Source: Owenia fusiformis | Taxonomy: Eukaryota > Annelida > Polychaeta > Sabellida > Oweniidae | Direction: 5' to 3' | Length of the DNA: 64,000 nucleotides | Assembly: GCA_903813345.2 (NCBI GenBank) | Contig: CAIIXF020000008.1 | Coordinates: forward strand, 27,328,822-27,392,821 | Shown: piece by piece, positions 39,086 to 53,069 of the stretch | Numbering within the stretch: position 1 is the stretch's first letter | Layout: every line of letters starts with the position of its first letter | Notes under the pieces: generated by a model | What the model was told of the DNA's origin: nothing | Seen by the model: only the letters and a program-made list of their open reading frames with translations | Database searches by the model: none | Translations under genes and position numbers: made by a program

Positions 39086-41630
39086 TACTAATTTATTTTA
39101 TTAATATGTACTCTTTTCCTGGAAGCCATTCAATACTATAAGAATTATTAATTATAATGAAGGATTTCTTAATTGATCATGATAAATGATCATGACAGAG
39201 ATTCTATTTAGTCTATTATTATATGAAGTGAGTGTAATTAAAATACTCAATACGCAACTAACGATCTTCTGTTGCATCAATTCACGATGGAGACCATCCC
39301 TGTATTTGACGTTAAAAGGATGACAGACACGTTGAAATCCGGATGCTGACTTGCTACAACTATAAACCAGTTGCAATGTTTTCTATAAATCCGAAAAATA
39401 AAATGGACCAGATCATTTCTCATTTTGCACCATGATGATAAAGGCTTAATCGTCAGATGGTTGTGTTATCAGCCATATCTGTGTTTTAACCATACGTGAT
39501 ACAAAATTAATTTTTAATTAAACTGGTTTTAATGAACTTTGCTCTATCCGGAAACAAAATATCTGAGTTGCTTAAACAAAACAAAATGTGTTTTATCTAT
39601 GGTCTTATTAGAGAGGTTACGCACAATGGGATAAAGCTAACCGTATCTCGTTTGAACAACTACTCATTTTATATAATCTGGTGAATATGCTAAAATATAT
39701 GTCTCTGGTTTTACATTTAGATACGATGAGCCAAAAAGTTGTGCAAAACCTCTTCTTTTATTTCTTTCAAAACCTCTTCTTTTATTTCTTTCAAAACCTC
39801 TTCTTATCTGATCGTTGAAAACGTTCAATTTTTATAAATCACACTAGACTGGGTTCAGTAGTCGGACAAGTGTATATTATGTCTTATGGAATGCGATATC
39901 TAATTGGTAAGTGGCGAGTGTCAGTTGTTCAAGTTATGATTACTACACAATAATTCGCATTAAACAATGGTTTCAGGTTGGAAGGAATATCACATTCCAT
40001 TTAATAATCAGCTACAGTAATATCTTGAGGGATAATGGAGATGACGAACTGCAAGGTGAATATCCTAACATCGAGAAAATCCAACAATATTCCACCATAA
40101 CACGGTTACAGGGTATCCCAAAATTGTACGGAGATAAATGACGATAACTTAACGATAAAGAGATATTAGAAAGATTTCGCAACCTACTTATTAATAGCAT
40201 ATTTATCATTCCCGTATAAAGTATAACTCAGGAAGCGTTTGATTACGTCATTACTTATTGTGCAACTCTATACAATTTATATGAATGTCACACTTATGTA
40301 CGTATAGAGCTGCGCAACACATGATGACGTAGTCAAACGTTTCATAAGTTTTACGCTGGTTTTACGTTATACGGGAATAATAAACATGCTATAAGTAAGT
40401 TGCGAAATATATCTACTATTTGGTCATCAGCTGACGGATGTAGAGATCTAGAAGTTTCACCAGGTAACTTTATCAAAAACTTGTAATTAATAGTAGCCAC
40501 CGCCATCTTCCAACAGAGCATTCAACACCGCATCTATCATGATGCATGGAGGACTGGAGGTCATTTAGAGCATGCATGCCATCTAAAATGTAATTAAATT
40601 AAATTAATAATTTCTATGAATTTCTATTGGTAATTGGAAAATCACAAATCATGTGAAATGTTAAGCTTTTTTCAATGAAGAAAAAAGTTATTCCCATTTC
40701 ATTTGGGTACAATTTTTAGGAACACCTTGTATTTTAAATCAGAGGATATTGTGGATACCTGTACGTTACTCATCTTTCCCTATTGAATCTCGACTTAGTG
40801 TTATTTACACATTGATTAAATGCTCTGGTAAACATCTATTCAGCTGTTATTCAAAACATCTCAGTTTATCTATTGAAGGAAACAACAAAAAGCTCAACAT
40901 TTAACATCAATACATTGGGATTACAAACTAAATACACAATGGAAATCTGTTCCCAATTAAAGGACACTATAAAATGTGATTTTATTGTAGTGTTATACAA
41001 ACAATTTTTTGTAGTAGGTAATTAGATGATCATAAACATTTTCTTCAAGAAACAAAGACGAGACGAACGAATCCTTTAGACTGTATTATGAAAACGAAAT
41101 ATCATTTTCCTTCAGCAATTATATTCTTTTAAATTTCATGTATAGGAAATTTACGTATTCCAATTAATATTAGGCTCTAAATCATGGAAATCAAATTTGT
41201 ATATTGTTCTTCTTTTTGATGGTATTTTTGTCTTCAAACTCATATTCTTTTCATAGGATGTAATGGCCACGCACGATCATACGGCGCAATGGTAATTCAA
41301 GGTCATTCTAAGTAATGTCATGTCAATTCGATGTAATAGTCATACAACAAGAAAGTCATGACTCTGGGATTAAGCGTATTCTAAATTGTCTCGTTAAAGT
41401 CATGCGACATACTGGGCATACACGGTCATACGGTGTAATGAATATAATGACCATTCATTGTAATGGTCACACAAGCTCATGCGACCCTCTTATCAATTTG
41501 GCAAAGAATTTGGACTGATAGACAGCCACGATCTCTCTAACGAGGGACTACTGTTCCCGCTACTGTTAACCATTTATATTCGGAATTAGGAAAATCTACA
41601 CAGTGATGTGACTGTTTATAAACAGTAGCA
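39085..41630. other. Intergenic, no gene seen
   Basis: It contains a three-copy 24-bp repeat (AAACCTCTTCTTTTATTTCT, about 39750-39810), a foldback at 40160-40415, and short frames under 80 codons without domains. Confidence 0.6.
40160..40415. repeat. 255-bp foldback repeat
   Basis: TTTCGCAACCTACTTATTA...ATTCCCGTATAAAGT...CGTTTGATTACGTCATTAC on the left is mirrored by GATGACGTAGTCAAACG...ACGTTATACGGGAATAATA...ATAAGTAAGTTGCGAAAT on the right, centred near 40285. It is imperfect, noncoding and MITE-like. Confidence 0.75.
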
Positions 41631-41660
41631 GCCGGCAATATTTGAAGAGATTAAACCTCC

Positions 41661-43450
41661 GAAAGGTTACTGGCTAATCTTGGTACCGTTGGAAAGCTTA
41701 ACTTCTGCACTAACATGCTTGATGACTAAAAACATTCAGAACAGGTGGAAAAGTTCTTAAAAATGCTGGTTTCCATGGTAACTGCAATGTTGTCACTTTA
41801 AGGCCCATGAATATACTTTTGAACATATCTAGATAACGCTTTGACCATATGTCTTGATAAAAGTATCACTGTAAAGATAATTTGACACAGTTTTTGAAAA
41901 AATGTATTTTTTGGATTATTGGACTCATTGTGATGTCATAGAACTAGAAATGGCTGATTTTTCGGTGATTTTGACAGAATTTAGACACGTGTCGTATGCT
42001 AACGTAAGCTACATTATCTAATAAAACTATTTTGTGTTTAAAAGTGACTTAACACAACACTTATATGTATATTATCGGGCAAACAATATCATTATGATTG
42101 TGATGTCATAATACAAAGAGATAGAGGCCTAATTCAAATATCTAATATCGAGATTTTTGACAAATCAAGATATATTTGAGGCATTTATACATTTTCAATG
42201 ATAATTTAAAAAATCCTCAACAATATAATGTTATGTTTAATATATCGATGAAAAGGTTACTGGCAAATCATGGTACCGTTGGAAAGCTTAGCATCTGCAC
42301 TAATATGTTTGACGACTAAAACAATTCAGAACAGGTGAGAAAATTCTTTTAAATGCTGGTTTCCATGGTAACTGCAATGTTGTCACCAGTAAGGCCCATG
42401 AATATACTTTTGAACATATCTAGAGAACACTTTGACCATATGTCTTGATAAAAGTATCACTGTAAAGGTAATTTAACAAACTTGTTGAAAAAATGTATTT
42501 TTGGATTATTGGGATCATTGTGATGTCATAGAACTAGAAACGGCTGATTTTTCGGTGATTTTGACAGAGTTGAGACATGTATCATATGCTTCTGTAAGCT
42601 ACAATACTTAAAGTAAACTATGTTTTGTCTTTAAGTGACTTAACACAACACATAGTATTAATATATCGAACAATCAATATCACTATGATTGTGATGTCAT
42701 AATGCAAAGAGATAGAGGCCAAGTTCAAATATCTAATATCGAGATTTTTGACAAATCAAGATATATTTGAGGCATTTATACATTTTATATATTTTCAATG
42801 ATAATTTAAAAAATCCTCAACAATATAATGTCATGTTAAATATATCGATGAAAAGGTTACTGGCTAATCATGGTACCGTTAGAAAGCTTAGCATCTGTGT
42901 TAACATGCCTAATCCCTAAAATAAATCAAAACAGGTGAGAACATTTTTAAAAATGATGGTTTCCATGGTAACTGCAATGTTGTCACTATTAAAGTCCATA
43001 AATATACTTTAGAAGATATCTAGGGAACGCTTTGACCATATATCATGTTTAAAGTTTCATTGTAAAGGTAATTTAACAAACTTGTTGAAAATACATATTT
43101 TCTGGGGTTTTGGGCTCATTGTGATGTCATATAAATAGAAACGCTTGATTTTTGGTGACTTTGACATAATCACACAAGTACATATCATGCGCTTTGTAGC
43201 CGATAGTAGTTACAGAATAAACTATTTTGTGTAAATACATGATTTAGGACATGTTGTACAAGACTTATATGTATTAGTATATCAGACAAGTAATATCATC
43301 GTACTTGTGATGTTATAATTCAAAACTTTTAGATAAAGGTATATTTCAAATATATCGAGATTTTTGACATATTCAGATAAATTTGTAGAAATCTTAAGAT
43401 AATTTGAAAAGCTTCAACAATATGTCACGTTCGATACATCGTCGAAAAGA
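41661..43450. repeat. Three direct units of about 600 bp (left arm)
   Basis: Landmarks recur at spacings of 590-600 bp: GGTTACTGGC, TTTCCATGGTAACTGCAATGT, GAACATATCTAG, CATTGTGATGTCATAGAACT. The third unit is the most diverged. Confidence 0.9.
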
Positions 43451-44164
43451 TAATTCCACTACCCCATCATAAACACATATCTAAGTTTTTTTTAGTGATT
43501 TCTACCAAATGTTATAATATGTGTCAAGTGTTTCTGGAGGCATATGGTGCTTATATGTAAAATTATGATAAAAAGCTTATAAAAACAACATGTACGTGTA
43601 TCAGTATGTCAGGCAAGAAAAGTTTAGATATTTAGTTGAGACTTTAGGGTGAGATTTACTTAAAGCGCTCGGTTCCATAGTAACCATTTAATATTTTCTA
43701 TATATTCAGAGATAACAGCATAGTGCGGAGTGGGCATATCTCAGTTGTTCTTGTACAATTGAGTTTTAGGATTTATTAGTACTGATGCCCTTTTAGGGCT
43801 AAACATACAATTTACAACATACAACATACAATTTTCATTAACAGTAAAAATAGCAATAAAATAAAGAAAATAGGATTACATTCTTCAATTGACATATTTG
43901 AAGACTATTAGTTTATGGTTCATTATTCATGCTACAAAGTTGTTGATTGAATTAATATTGGTACCCTATGAAAGCCAAAAAATATTTCTGATGTTTTATG
44001 AAAACAATATTCAAATAAGCTAATTTTCATATTAATAATGGCATCATGACCCGTAATTTTGATATATTAACACCACTATCAAATGATCACAGCCGTGGCC
44101 TGACTTTGTTTACATTTCCTAGGAACATACCAGATTTCAGTAAAAATGGCGACCCTACCCTACA

Positions 44165-46565
44165 GAAATGGCGATAATTAGTGCTTTAACAGTCAATATT
44201 GGCTCATTAATAGCCCTTAGTGATTCCCTAGTATGAACGGGTTGTGCTTAAATAGCCAAAATTGATTCTTAATAGCCCTTAGCAATTCCCTTATATGCTC
44301 GGGTTGTGCTTAAATATCCCAGATTGGTTTCTCAATAGCCCTTAGTGATTCCCTTATATGCTCGGGTTGTGCCTAAATAGCCCGAATTAGTTTCTTGATA
44401 GCCCTTAGTGATTCCCTTATATGCTCGGGTTGTGCTTAAATTGCCCCAATTAGTTTCTTGATAGCCCTTAGTGATTCCCTTATATGCTCGGGTTGTGCTT
44501 AAATAGCCCGAATTAGTTTCTTGATAGCCCTTAGTGATTCCCTTATATGCTCGGGTTGTGCTTAAATAGCCCCAATTAGTTTCTTAATAGCCCTTAGTGA
44601 TTCCCTTATATGCTCGGGTTGTGCTTAAATAGCCCCAATTAGTTTCTTAACAGCCCTCAGTGATTCCCTTATATGCTCGGGTTGTGCTTAAATAGCCCCA
44701 ATTAGTTTCTTGATAGCCCTTAGTGATTACCTAGTATGCTCAGGTTGTGCTTAAATAGCCCCAATCGGTCTCTTAATAGCCATTAGTGATTCCGTAGTAT
44801 GCTCTGGTTGTGCCTAAATAGCCCCAATTGGTTTCTTAACGGCCCTCAGTGATTCCCTTATATGCTCGGGTTGTGCTTAAATAGCCCCAATTAGTTTCTT
44901 GATAGCCCTTAGTGATTCCTAGTATGCTCAAGTTGTGCTTAAATAGCCCCAATCGGTCTCTTAATACCCCCTAGTGATTCCCTAGTATGCTCTGGTTGTG
45001 CCTAAATAGCCCCAATCGGTTTCTTAACAGCCCTTAGTGATTCCCTTATATCCTAGGGTTGTGCTTAAATAGCCCCAATTAGTTTCTTGATAGCCCTTAG
45101 TGATTCCCTAGTATGCTCAGGTTGTGCTTAAATAGCCCCAATCGGTCTCTTAATATCCCCTAGTGATTCCCTTATATGCTCACGTTGTGCTTAAATAGCC
45201 TCAATTAGTTTCTTAATAGCCCTTAGTGATTCCCTAGTGTGGCCGGGTTGTGCGTAAATAGCCCCAATTAGTTTCTTAATAGCCCTTAGTGATTCCCTAG
45301 TATGGCCGAGTTGTGCGTCAATAGCCCCAGTTAGTTTCTTATTAGCCCTTAGTGATTCCCTCATATGCTCGGGTATTGCTTAAATAGCCCAAATTAGTTT
45401 CTTAATAGCCCTAATTGATTCCTAGTATGCTCGGGTTGTGCTTTAATAACCCCAATTAGTTTCTTAATAGCCCTTAGTGATTCCCTAATATGCTTGGGTT
45501 GTGCTTAAATAGCCCATATTAGTTTCTTTATAGCCCTAATTGACTCCCTAGTATCCTCGGGTTGTGCTTTAATAGCCCTTAGTGATTCTCTACTATGATC
45601 GGCTTGTGCTTGAATAGCCAAAATTGGTTTCTTAATAGCCTTTGGTGATTTCCTTATATGCTCAGGTTGTGCTTAAATATCCCTCATTGGTTTCTTAATG
45701 GCCCTTAATGTTTCCCTTGTAATGCTCTAGATTGGTTCTTAATATCCCTTCGTGATTTCTAGTATGCTTTGGTTGTGCTCAAATAGCCCTAATTGGTTTC
45801 TTATAGCTCTTAGTGATTCCCTAGTATGCTGGTTCCCTAGTATGCTTGGGTTGTGCTTAAATAGTCCAATTGATTTCTTAATAGCCTTCAGTGATTCCCT
45901 AGTATGCTCTGGTTGTGCCTAAATAGCCCCAATTGGTTTCTTAATAGCCATCACTGATTCGCTAGTATGCTCAGGTTGTGCTTAAATAGCCTTAATTAGT
46001 TTCTTAATAGCCCTTAGTGATTCCATAGTATGCTCGGGTTGTGCTCAAATAACCCCAATTAGTTTCTTAAAAGTCCGTAGTCATTCCCTACAGTATGCTC
46101 AGGTTGTGCTTCAATAGCCCCAATCGGTTTCTTAAAAGCCCTTAGTGATTTCCCTTGTATTCTCGGGTTGTGCTTAAATAACCCCAAATAGTTTCTTAAT
46201 AGCCATTAGTGATTCCGTAGTATGCTCGGGTTGTGCTTAAATAGCCTCAATTAGTTTTTAAATAGCCCTTAGTAATTCCCAGTATGCTCGGGTTGTGCTT
46301 AAATAGCCCCAATTAGTTTCTTAATAGCCCTTATTGATTCCCTTATATGCTCCGATTCTGCTTAAATAGCCTTAATTAGTTTCTAAATAGCCCTTAGTGA
46401 TTCCCTTATATACTCGGGCTGTATTTAAATAGCCCCAATTAGTTTCTTAATAGCCATTAGTGATTCCGTAGTATGACTTGGTGGTGCTTTAATAGCCTTC
46501 ATTGGTAGCCCTTAATGATTTCCTTGCATACCCTAGTGGTGCTTTAAAAGCCTCTAATGATTATC
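44165..46565. repeat. 63-bp satellite array
   Basis: About 38 copies of a unit reading TTGTGCTTAAATAGCCCCAA, TTAGTTTCTTAATAGCCCTT, AGTGATTCCCTTATATGCTC, GGG. Two AATAGCCC half-motifs occur per unit. The left part is most uniform, and units decay and shorten toward 46500. No unique spacers are present, so this is not CRISPR-like. Confidence 0.93.
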
Positions 46566-46599
46566 TAAGTCTTGTGGTGCTTTAGTAAGTGTCCCAAAT

Positions 46600-47550
46600 T
46601 AATCTAATTAAATAAAAAAAGCATTTGACCTCACATGAACAATGTATGACAGGGTGAGTTGAATTGTATGATGAATTTGGCTAAGATAAAGCTTTAAAAG
46701 AAATACCAATGCAAAGATTGGACAAAGGACACACTAGTTCAAGAATAAATATCAAATGTTATTTACGAGCCAATTTTTTTGAAAAAACATGTGCGGATGA
46801 TTGCTATGCATTGGTGTGAATGATCTCTTATTTAAAGATACTCGTGACCTCTGAAAGTTCAAAAGACACTTTTTGAAATTTAAAAAAGAGGTTTCACATA
46901 TCACACTTTGATAACATTGGGTAAGACTACAATATAAACCAAAGAAGTTTAAAGTTAATATGGGGCCTTTAAAAATGTCAATGTTAGCATTGTGTTTCAA
47001 TGATGAAAATTATTTTGACAGTCAAATCTTAAATGAAACAAAAGGTTTAGAAGATAATGTTAATCCCCCCTTTAAAATAGGTTGCGTTTTAGGGGGTTAA
47101 TCAACTATATTTCCTCAAGTTATAATTTTCACCAATAAATACTTCTTTAAATACACAAATTAATCTAACTCTGGTCAATTTAAGCTACTAGATAGTATTT
47201 GTGATGTTCTTATGTGTTAGAAATATATATTAAACATTATTTTAAATATGAGGTCAAATTGTAGAGGGCGTCACCTTTAGGCCCAATTTCTCTTTTCAAT
47301 TTCTTTTTCTAGGGCCAGGACCAACTTAGAGTGACCTAGTCACACAATATTTCTCTAATTTTGGCCTTGCTGATGACCTATTACACAGTCTGTAAGTCTT
47401 GATAAATCTTGCATCGTGGAATACTATGCTATGGCATGAAATGCAATTTTAGTTTTGGTGCAACATGTATCGTATTTAATTTTGATTTCAACAGTAAATA
47501 AATGTACCTAGATCTAACATAATGCATCTCTTCATAGTAAAAAATATATA
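46600..47550. other. Interior of the composite, no gene seen
   Basis: AT-rich sequence between the satellite and the nested MITE. One 82-codon reverse frame has no recognisable domain. Confidence 0.5.
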
Positions 47551-48223
47551 TCTGGTGTCCCAGAAAATGAGACACTTTTTGACAAGTATTTTCTGGGCAA
47601 CTGATGAACCAAATTCACTAAAAATTTGCACAAAGTAGCCTAAGAGTATCATTTGCAAGTTGTAAAAATCTAAAAAAGATCAAACAAATATTTTGTGATC
47701 AGTCAAAATAGCTTGTCTGTGTGTCATGACTAATTAATTTGTTTCATTCTTCCAAAATATCCAAAATCCATTTATTCTCAAAATTCATTGGAGATGATAT
47801 TGTTAGAAAAAATACGGAAATGTATTTTTGCTTGGAAATGGGTTAATAAGTAACTTTTACACTGATATTGGATATTTTGACATACTGTGTTTAATTTACA
47901 AATACACACATAATATATGAGCAATTTCTTACATATTCATAGTGCTAGCAGAAGAAGAATTTGGTTCATCTATTCCTGAGAAAGTACTCGTCAAATTATT
48001 TCCCTTTTTTTGGTGCAAACGATATAAAGTTCTCAGTGTGTTGCTCCGGTATGGGATCTTTTGACATTCTACGTTGAATTAATTAGTACTCACATTTACT
48101 TGATCTTTTTCATAGTGTTATACGTTGCTAATGATACTCTTGGGCTACTTTGTACAAATTTTCAGTGAATGTGGTTGCCGAGAAAATACTTGTCAAAAAG
48201 TGTCTCATTTTTGGGACACCCGA
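47551..48223. mobile_element. 673-bp MITE with GGTGTCCCAGAAAATGAGACA ends
   Basis: The left end TCTGGTGTCCCAGAAAATGA and the reverse of the right end TCGGGTGTCCCAAAAATGAG continue into matching AGACACTTTTTGACAAGTAT. TA flanks both sides (47549-47550, 48224-48225). Terminal inverted repeats exceed 50 bp. No transposase frame. It is nested inside the 8-kb composite. Confidence 0.82.
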
Positions 48224-48419
48224 TATATATAACACCATGCTGTATAATTATTTCATTGTAAATATGTAAACTTAAGGTCAAAATTAATCATAATGAATAG
48301 TTTGCATATTTTTTCTAGCAATACCAGAAATTATTTTTGCTTTCATATGGTACCAATATCATTATGATCTCATAATGATTAATATAAACTGTTACTATGG
48401 AAACGAACGATTAAAATAA

Positions 48420-49628
48420 TTTTTTGCCTAAAAATCTTAAACAACACCAGTGCAAGCTTTTGATCAGTATCAAAGCCCAAAAATACCTTCTACCTTTCTC
48501 ATTCAATATCTGGATTTGTTAAAATTCTCGATACTAGATACATGTGTTTGATTTAGGCCTCTATCTTTTTGCATAATGACATCAAAATCACAATGATATT
48601 GTTTGCCTGATATATAAATACAATTGTTAGTGTTGTGTTCAGTCACGTATAAACACAAAATAGTTTATCTTCAATACTATTAGGCTACAAAAGCACATGA
48701 TATTTGTTTGTATTTTGTAAAATCACCAAAAATCGAGCGTTTCTATTTCTATGACATCACAATGATCCTGAAACCTTGAGAAATGTGTATTTTTAACAAG
48801 TTTGTTAAATTAGCTTTACAATGATAGTTTTAATATGATATATGGTCAAACCGTTCTCTAGATATCTTCAAAAGTATATTCCTGGACTTAATAGTGACAT
48901 CATTGCAGTTACCATGGAAACCATCATTTTTAGAAATGTTCTCACCTGTTTTGATTTATTTTAGTCATTAGGCATGTTAACACAGATGCTAAGCTTTCCA
49001 ACAGTACCATGATTTGCCAGTAACCTTTTCATTGATATATTAAACATAACATTATATTGTTGAGGATTTTTTAAATTATCATTGAAAATGTATAAATGTA
49101 TAAATGCCTCAAATATATCTTGATTTGTCAAAAATCTCGATATTAGATATTTGAATTAGGCCTCTATCTCTTTGTATTATGACATCACAATCATAATGAT
49201 ACTGTTTGCCCGATAATATACATATAAGTGTTGTGTTAAGTCACTTTTAAACACAAAATAGTTTTATTAGATAATGTAGCTTACATTAGCATACGACACG
49301 TGTCTAAATTCTGTCAAAATCACCGAAAAATCAAGCGTTTGTAGTTCTATGACATCACAATAGGCCCGAAAATCCTAAAAATATGTTTTTTCCAAAGGTT
49401 TTTTAAATTACCTTTACAGTGGTACTTTTATCATGATGTATGGTCAAAGCGTTCTCTATATATGTTCAAAAGTATATAATTTGTCCTTAATACTGACAAC
49501 ATTGCAGTTACCATGGAAACCAGCATTTTTAAGAACTTTTCCACCTGTTCTGAATTTTTATAGTCTTCAAACATGTTAGTGCAGGTGTTTAGCTTTCCAA
49601 CGGTACCAAGATTAGCCGGTAACCTTTT
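48420..49628. repeat. Two inverted units of about 600 bp (right arm)
   Basis: ACATTGCAGTTACCATGGAA and TTTCCAACGGTACCAAGATT occur as reverse complements of the left-arm landmarks, with a 600-bp repeat distance. Confidence 0.88.
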
Positions 49629-49674
49629 GGAGGTTTAAACTTCTTTATTTGAAGACTTTATGAGATCTGGCTAC

Positions 49675-51240
49675 TCATCTAAAAGGGATGAATTATTGCC
49701 TGGAATATACCTTCTACACTGCAAATGCACCCTATGTATACAGATTATTCCAAATTTGTTGTCTGTGAATTTATATGTCTCTGGTGAATTCTGGTGCCAC
49801 AAATAGATGGCATTTTAAATGTACTCTTATCGTTATTTTGCAAGTATTAGGCCCATAACAGTCATCTTGTATCCAATTTCGTTGCATCAAAAACACCAAT
49901 ACAAATATACTTTTTTTGTAAATTGAGACTAATTTGAATATTATAACAAGATAATATATTTGATGAAAAGATAAAAATGCATAAATATATTTTTGTATGG
50001 CAGATTTGTCGCATCATTACTCCCAGAGTGATTAGTCTGTATACACATATAAACTGTAGAGTGATGCTATACACTGTGCTATAGGTGCCTTGCTGTATAT
50101 ATGTCGAGATGGACGACAGAGTCAGACAGCTGCTCACGTGGAGAAAAAAGCGAAGCTATTACGTCATTCTTATAGTACACTGTAAATATTATTAAACAAC
50201 AGTTTGATGATTGATTATCTTCCTTATTTATTCAAAGAAAATATTTTGACATTTTGTATCATAATGTTATCATTGAAAAGCTCAAACAATACACATTTCA
50301 TTTCCTTCTCGGCAAGAAAAATTGATCGAGATAAACAACCATATCAGAACAGGTGAAGACAATAGCACCAATGTTGGAGAATTTATACATACGTTGGCCA
50401 CAAAAAGATATTGTTTCATTTGGGCCAAAGTGGCTCATGAAAATGAGCCTCAAATTTTGAATAAAGTTGTTTTCAAATATGGGCCCATAAAAGAAAGAAG
50501 GCGTCGGGTCCTTTTCTAATCCGAGGCCCAACTGATTGTAGTCAACTGTTTCTGAAATTCAAAAAAAAACTTCTAACATGTGGCTCATGAATTGCTTGAC
50601 TATGTACTTAAAGATGACTTTGATTTATACAAACATCATATTTCACTTTCAAGATAACAGACTCACTGTATGTAAATAACTCATCTCTTTATGGCATTCA
50701 TTTATAACTAAATGGGATTTTATGATTTATCTATTCAACGATCTTTGCATTTATTATTTGAATTAACCTCCCAAGTTAGTGAGTTGAGTATGATGGATGT
50801 TTAGGGGCATGATTTACTGGGCCTAACAATGGGAAGTTCAATGAGGATCAATAAAAAATTGAGTCGAACAATATAAGAAATAGCTAAGATATTGAAATAT
50901 TTCACGAAATAGATGTTTTATTGGCCATAAACTATACTAAAATATAAGAGATCGTTTACAATTTGTTTACTGTCTACCTAATGTCTTATTCTGACGTTCG
51001 CAAATATAGCGTTACCGAGGGAGAGAGGGTGCTTGGAAATCTTACAATGGGTAGCTTATCTTTGCTCTTTGTGGGGTCGCACCTAAGCTAAGTCTAATGG
51101 TATCTTATAGTCTTCTTGACGCATCTAACTAACATTTTCTGAGTTTTTACGCTATCATAACTCAAAAACCAACAATCCATCAGAATTCAAATCTAGATGC
51201 TAATCTTTTCACCAAAACAGAAATCTCAAAGTATCATTTC
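49675..51240. other. Intergenic, no gene seen
   Basis: Frames are under 95 codons and none resembles a known protein. No clear repeat structure. Confidence 0.5.
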
Positions 51241-51245
51241 TACCA

Positions 51246-51617
51246 TCCTCCCGGGGGTTTCACTTCGATATACCTCTTAATACCTTTTGAGCATTTTTCC
51301 ATGTCAATTTCCTCTCTAGATTGAAGGTTCCATGTTTTATCCCTCTTAGACTTATAAAAGACAATTGTCCATGTCGAATTTCTCTGGAGTTTGCTGGGAC
51401 AAATTTTTCCTTCTTTTTTAAATTAACTAAAAAACAATTCAACACCATTTTTCGTAGAAAGACTGAATTTTGACCTAAAAAGGTACTTTTTAAGACAATT
51501 TTCTACTCTTTCCCTCTCAGATTTGCCAGTTTCCATGGTTTATGCTCAAAGCCAAAATTGGCCGTGCTGCACATACGTACCCAAATTATTTAGAGTGAAC
51601 CCCCCCGGGACCAGCCT
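51246..51617. mobile_element. MITE-like repeat with CCCGGGGG ends
   Basis: The left end TCCTCCCGGGGGTTTCACTT faces the right end AGTGAACCCCCCCGGGACCA as an inverted repeat of about 18 bp around 370 bp of noncoding DNA. Confidence 0.6.
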
Positions 51618-51989
51618 TTACACGAAGATCTAATAACCACAAATGAATGAAAAAACGACTGTAAATATTATTATGTAATGACAAGTGTTATCTCTTAGGA
51701 TTAAAAGATTTCCTTCCAAATCCCGAGATCCCTACAAATTAAGTGATCAATGACAAATTAATGTGTATTGGGGAATAGATTTATGAGGAAGAAATTGCTT
51801 TTAAGTCACGGTTAGGTCATGATGTAAGTGATAATTAAGGTCGTAATTGAAATTCACGTTTGAAGGTAACGATTGTGGGGGTCACAATTTCTTTATACTG
51901 ACACTCCACTAGTCTTGCTCAAGCCCTTGTGCCACCAGATTAAAGTAGATAGCCCAGGGTCTTGAAGCAAGGCTAACACTTTACAGGAT

Positions 51990-52152
51990 AATTACCCCCA
52001 GCCAAAAAATCTTTCAAAATCATGCAGTTTGTCACCATTCTGAGCACTTTTAAATGATTTAGGCCATTTTTGGACCAAAATTGTCACAAGTGAAACCCCT
52101 TGGAATTTTTCAAAAAGTGACCCCCCTTGGCAAATTCTGGCTACGGGCCTGA
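51990..52152 (-). repeat. GGCCCGTAGCCAG-family element, reverse copy
   Basis: It ends TGGCAAATTCTGGCTACGGGCC and contains AAGTGACCCCCCTTGG and AATGATTTAGGCCATTTTTGG. It is the reverse complement of the 53070-53280 copy. Confidence 0.8.
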
Positions 52153-52473
52153 TAAAGGTACCATTTTGAATATTTCGTGTACAGCAGTAGTGCAAGAAAT
52201 CAAGTCATTTCAGTGTTATACCTTGATGGATCAAGATTGAAATGAATGGGGTCTAAACCTTGAATTACTGTACACCCTCAGTCAAGTAAAGTAGGCAGTT
52301 GCTCATCTGTTGTATAGTTTGGCATAAACTTTGTACCAAGAATATATTTTAGGACTAAAGCTTTTCAGCCATGATTTGAGTTTAATTGACAGTGATATAA
52401 TAAAACTAGTATGTAATTATATTTTTGGTGAATATCTGTGGCACATTCACAAAATAATGTTCAATTAGCACCG

Positions 52474-52995
52474 AGTGGAAGTGGAAACGTTGTAAATGAG
52501 TGTAGCGTGTCTTCGGGCTCCGATGAACATTCATCGGCTCACATTAAGCTTGATATGCTGTGTGTTAAACATGATTGAATAGTACAATAACGTCATTTCG
52601 AAGGGCAATAATATAGTAAAATATTGGACCAAGGACCAAAGTTTTAGGTGGAGTGGGCTAAATTCAAAATGTCGATGATGAATGCGTAGTTTTACTGGTA
52701 TGGATATGTTATATGTGTCAAATTTCGTACTGGAAATCAAAAACTTTAACTTGCTATGAATAAGTATTCACTTGCTCAAGGACCCCAATTTTACGCTTGG
52801 CGTTTTCAATGCGTAAAATGCCACGACCGTAATCCAAGAAAGAGGAATGGAAAATGTTCGAAAGTATGAATTAAACAAGAATGTAAGCCTACGTACTTCC
52901 CTCATCTTTTGAGGAAAATAAAAAAGGGTTACACTAGGAGCCCAAGGACCGGCTACACTCATTGACTACGTTTCCACGACTACTCCGTGACTAAG
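52474..52995. mobile_element. 520-bp element with inverted ends of about 45 bp
   Basis: The left AGTGGAAACGTTGTAAATGAGTGTAG..GGGCTCC faces the right GGAGCCCAAGGACCGGCTACACTCATTGACTACGTTTCCAC. The interior is noncoding. Confidence 0.7.
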
Positions 52996-53069
52996 CTTCT
53001 AGCTAGGAATTTCCTCGTGAATGATCCACAAGTATCACCACAATGGAATGACATATTTGTATAGTATTA

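Larger units (their letters stand above)
41630..49674. mobile_element. 8-kb composite with tandem-repeat inverted arms and internal satellite
   Basis: The left arm (about 41640-44040) has three direct units of about 600 bp starting AAAGGTTACTGGCTAATC at about 41662, 42252 and 42852, then a more diverged inner part. The right arm (about 48260-49660) has the same sequence inverted, two units (GTAACCTTTT near 49020 and 49620) plus the matching inner part (GGTACCAATATC against GATATTGGTACC). The outer ends pair as TTTGAAGAG.TTAAACCTCC / GGAGGTTTAAACTTCTT. Arms made of tandem repeats recall foldback transposons such as Galileo/FB. I see no transposase. Confidence 0.7.

Noticed and set aside
44165-46565. 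CRISPR-like array
   Set aside because: The 63-bp units are contiguous and all parts vary together. There are no unique spacers, no leader and no cas genes, and the context is eukaryotic.
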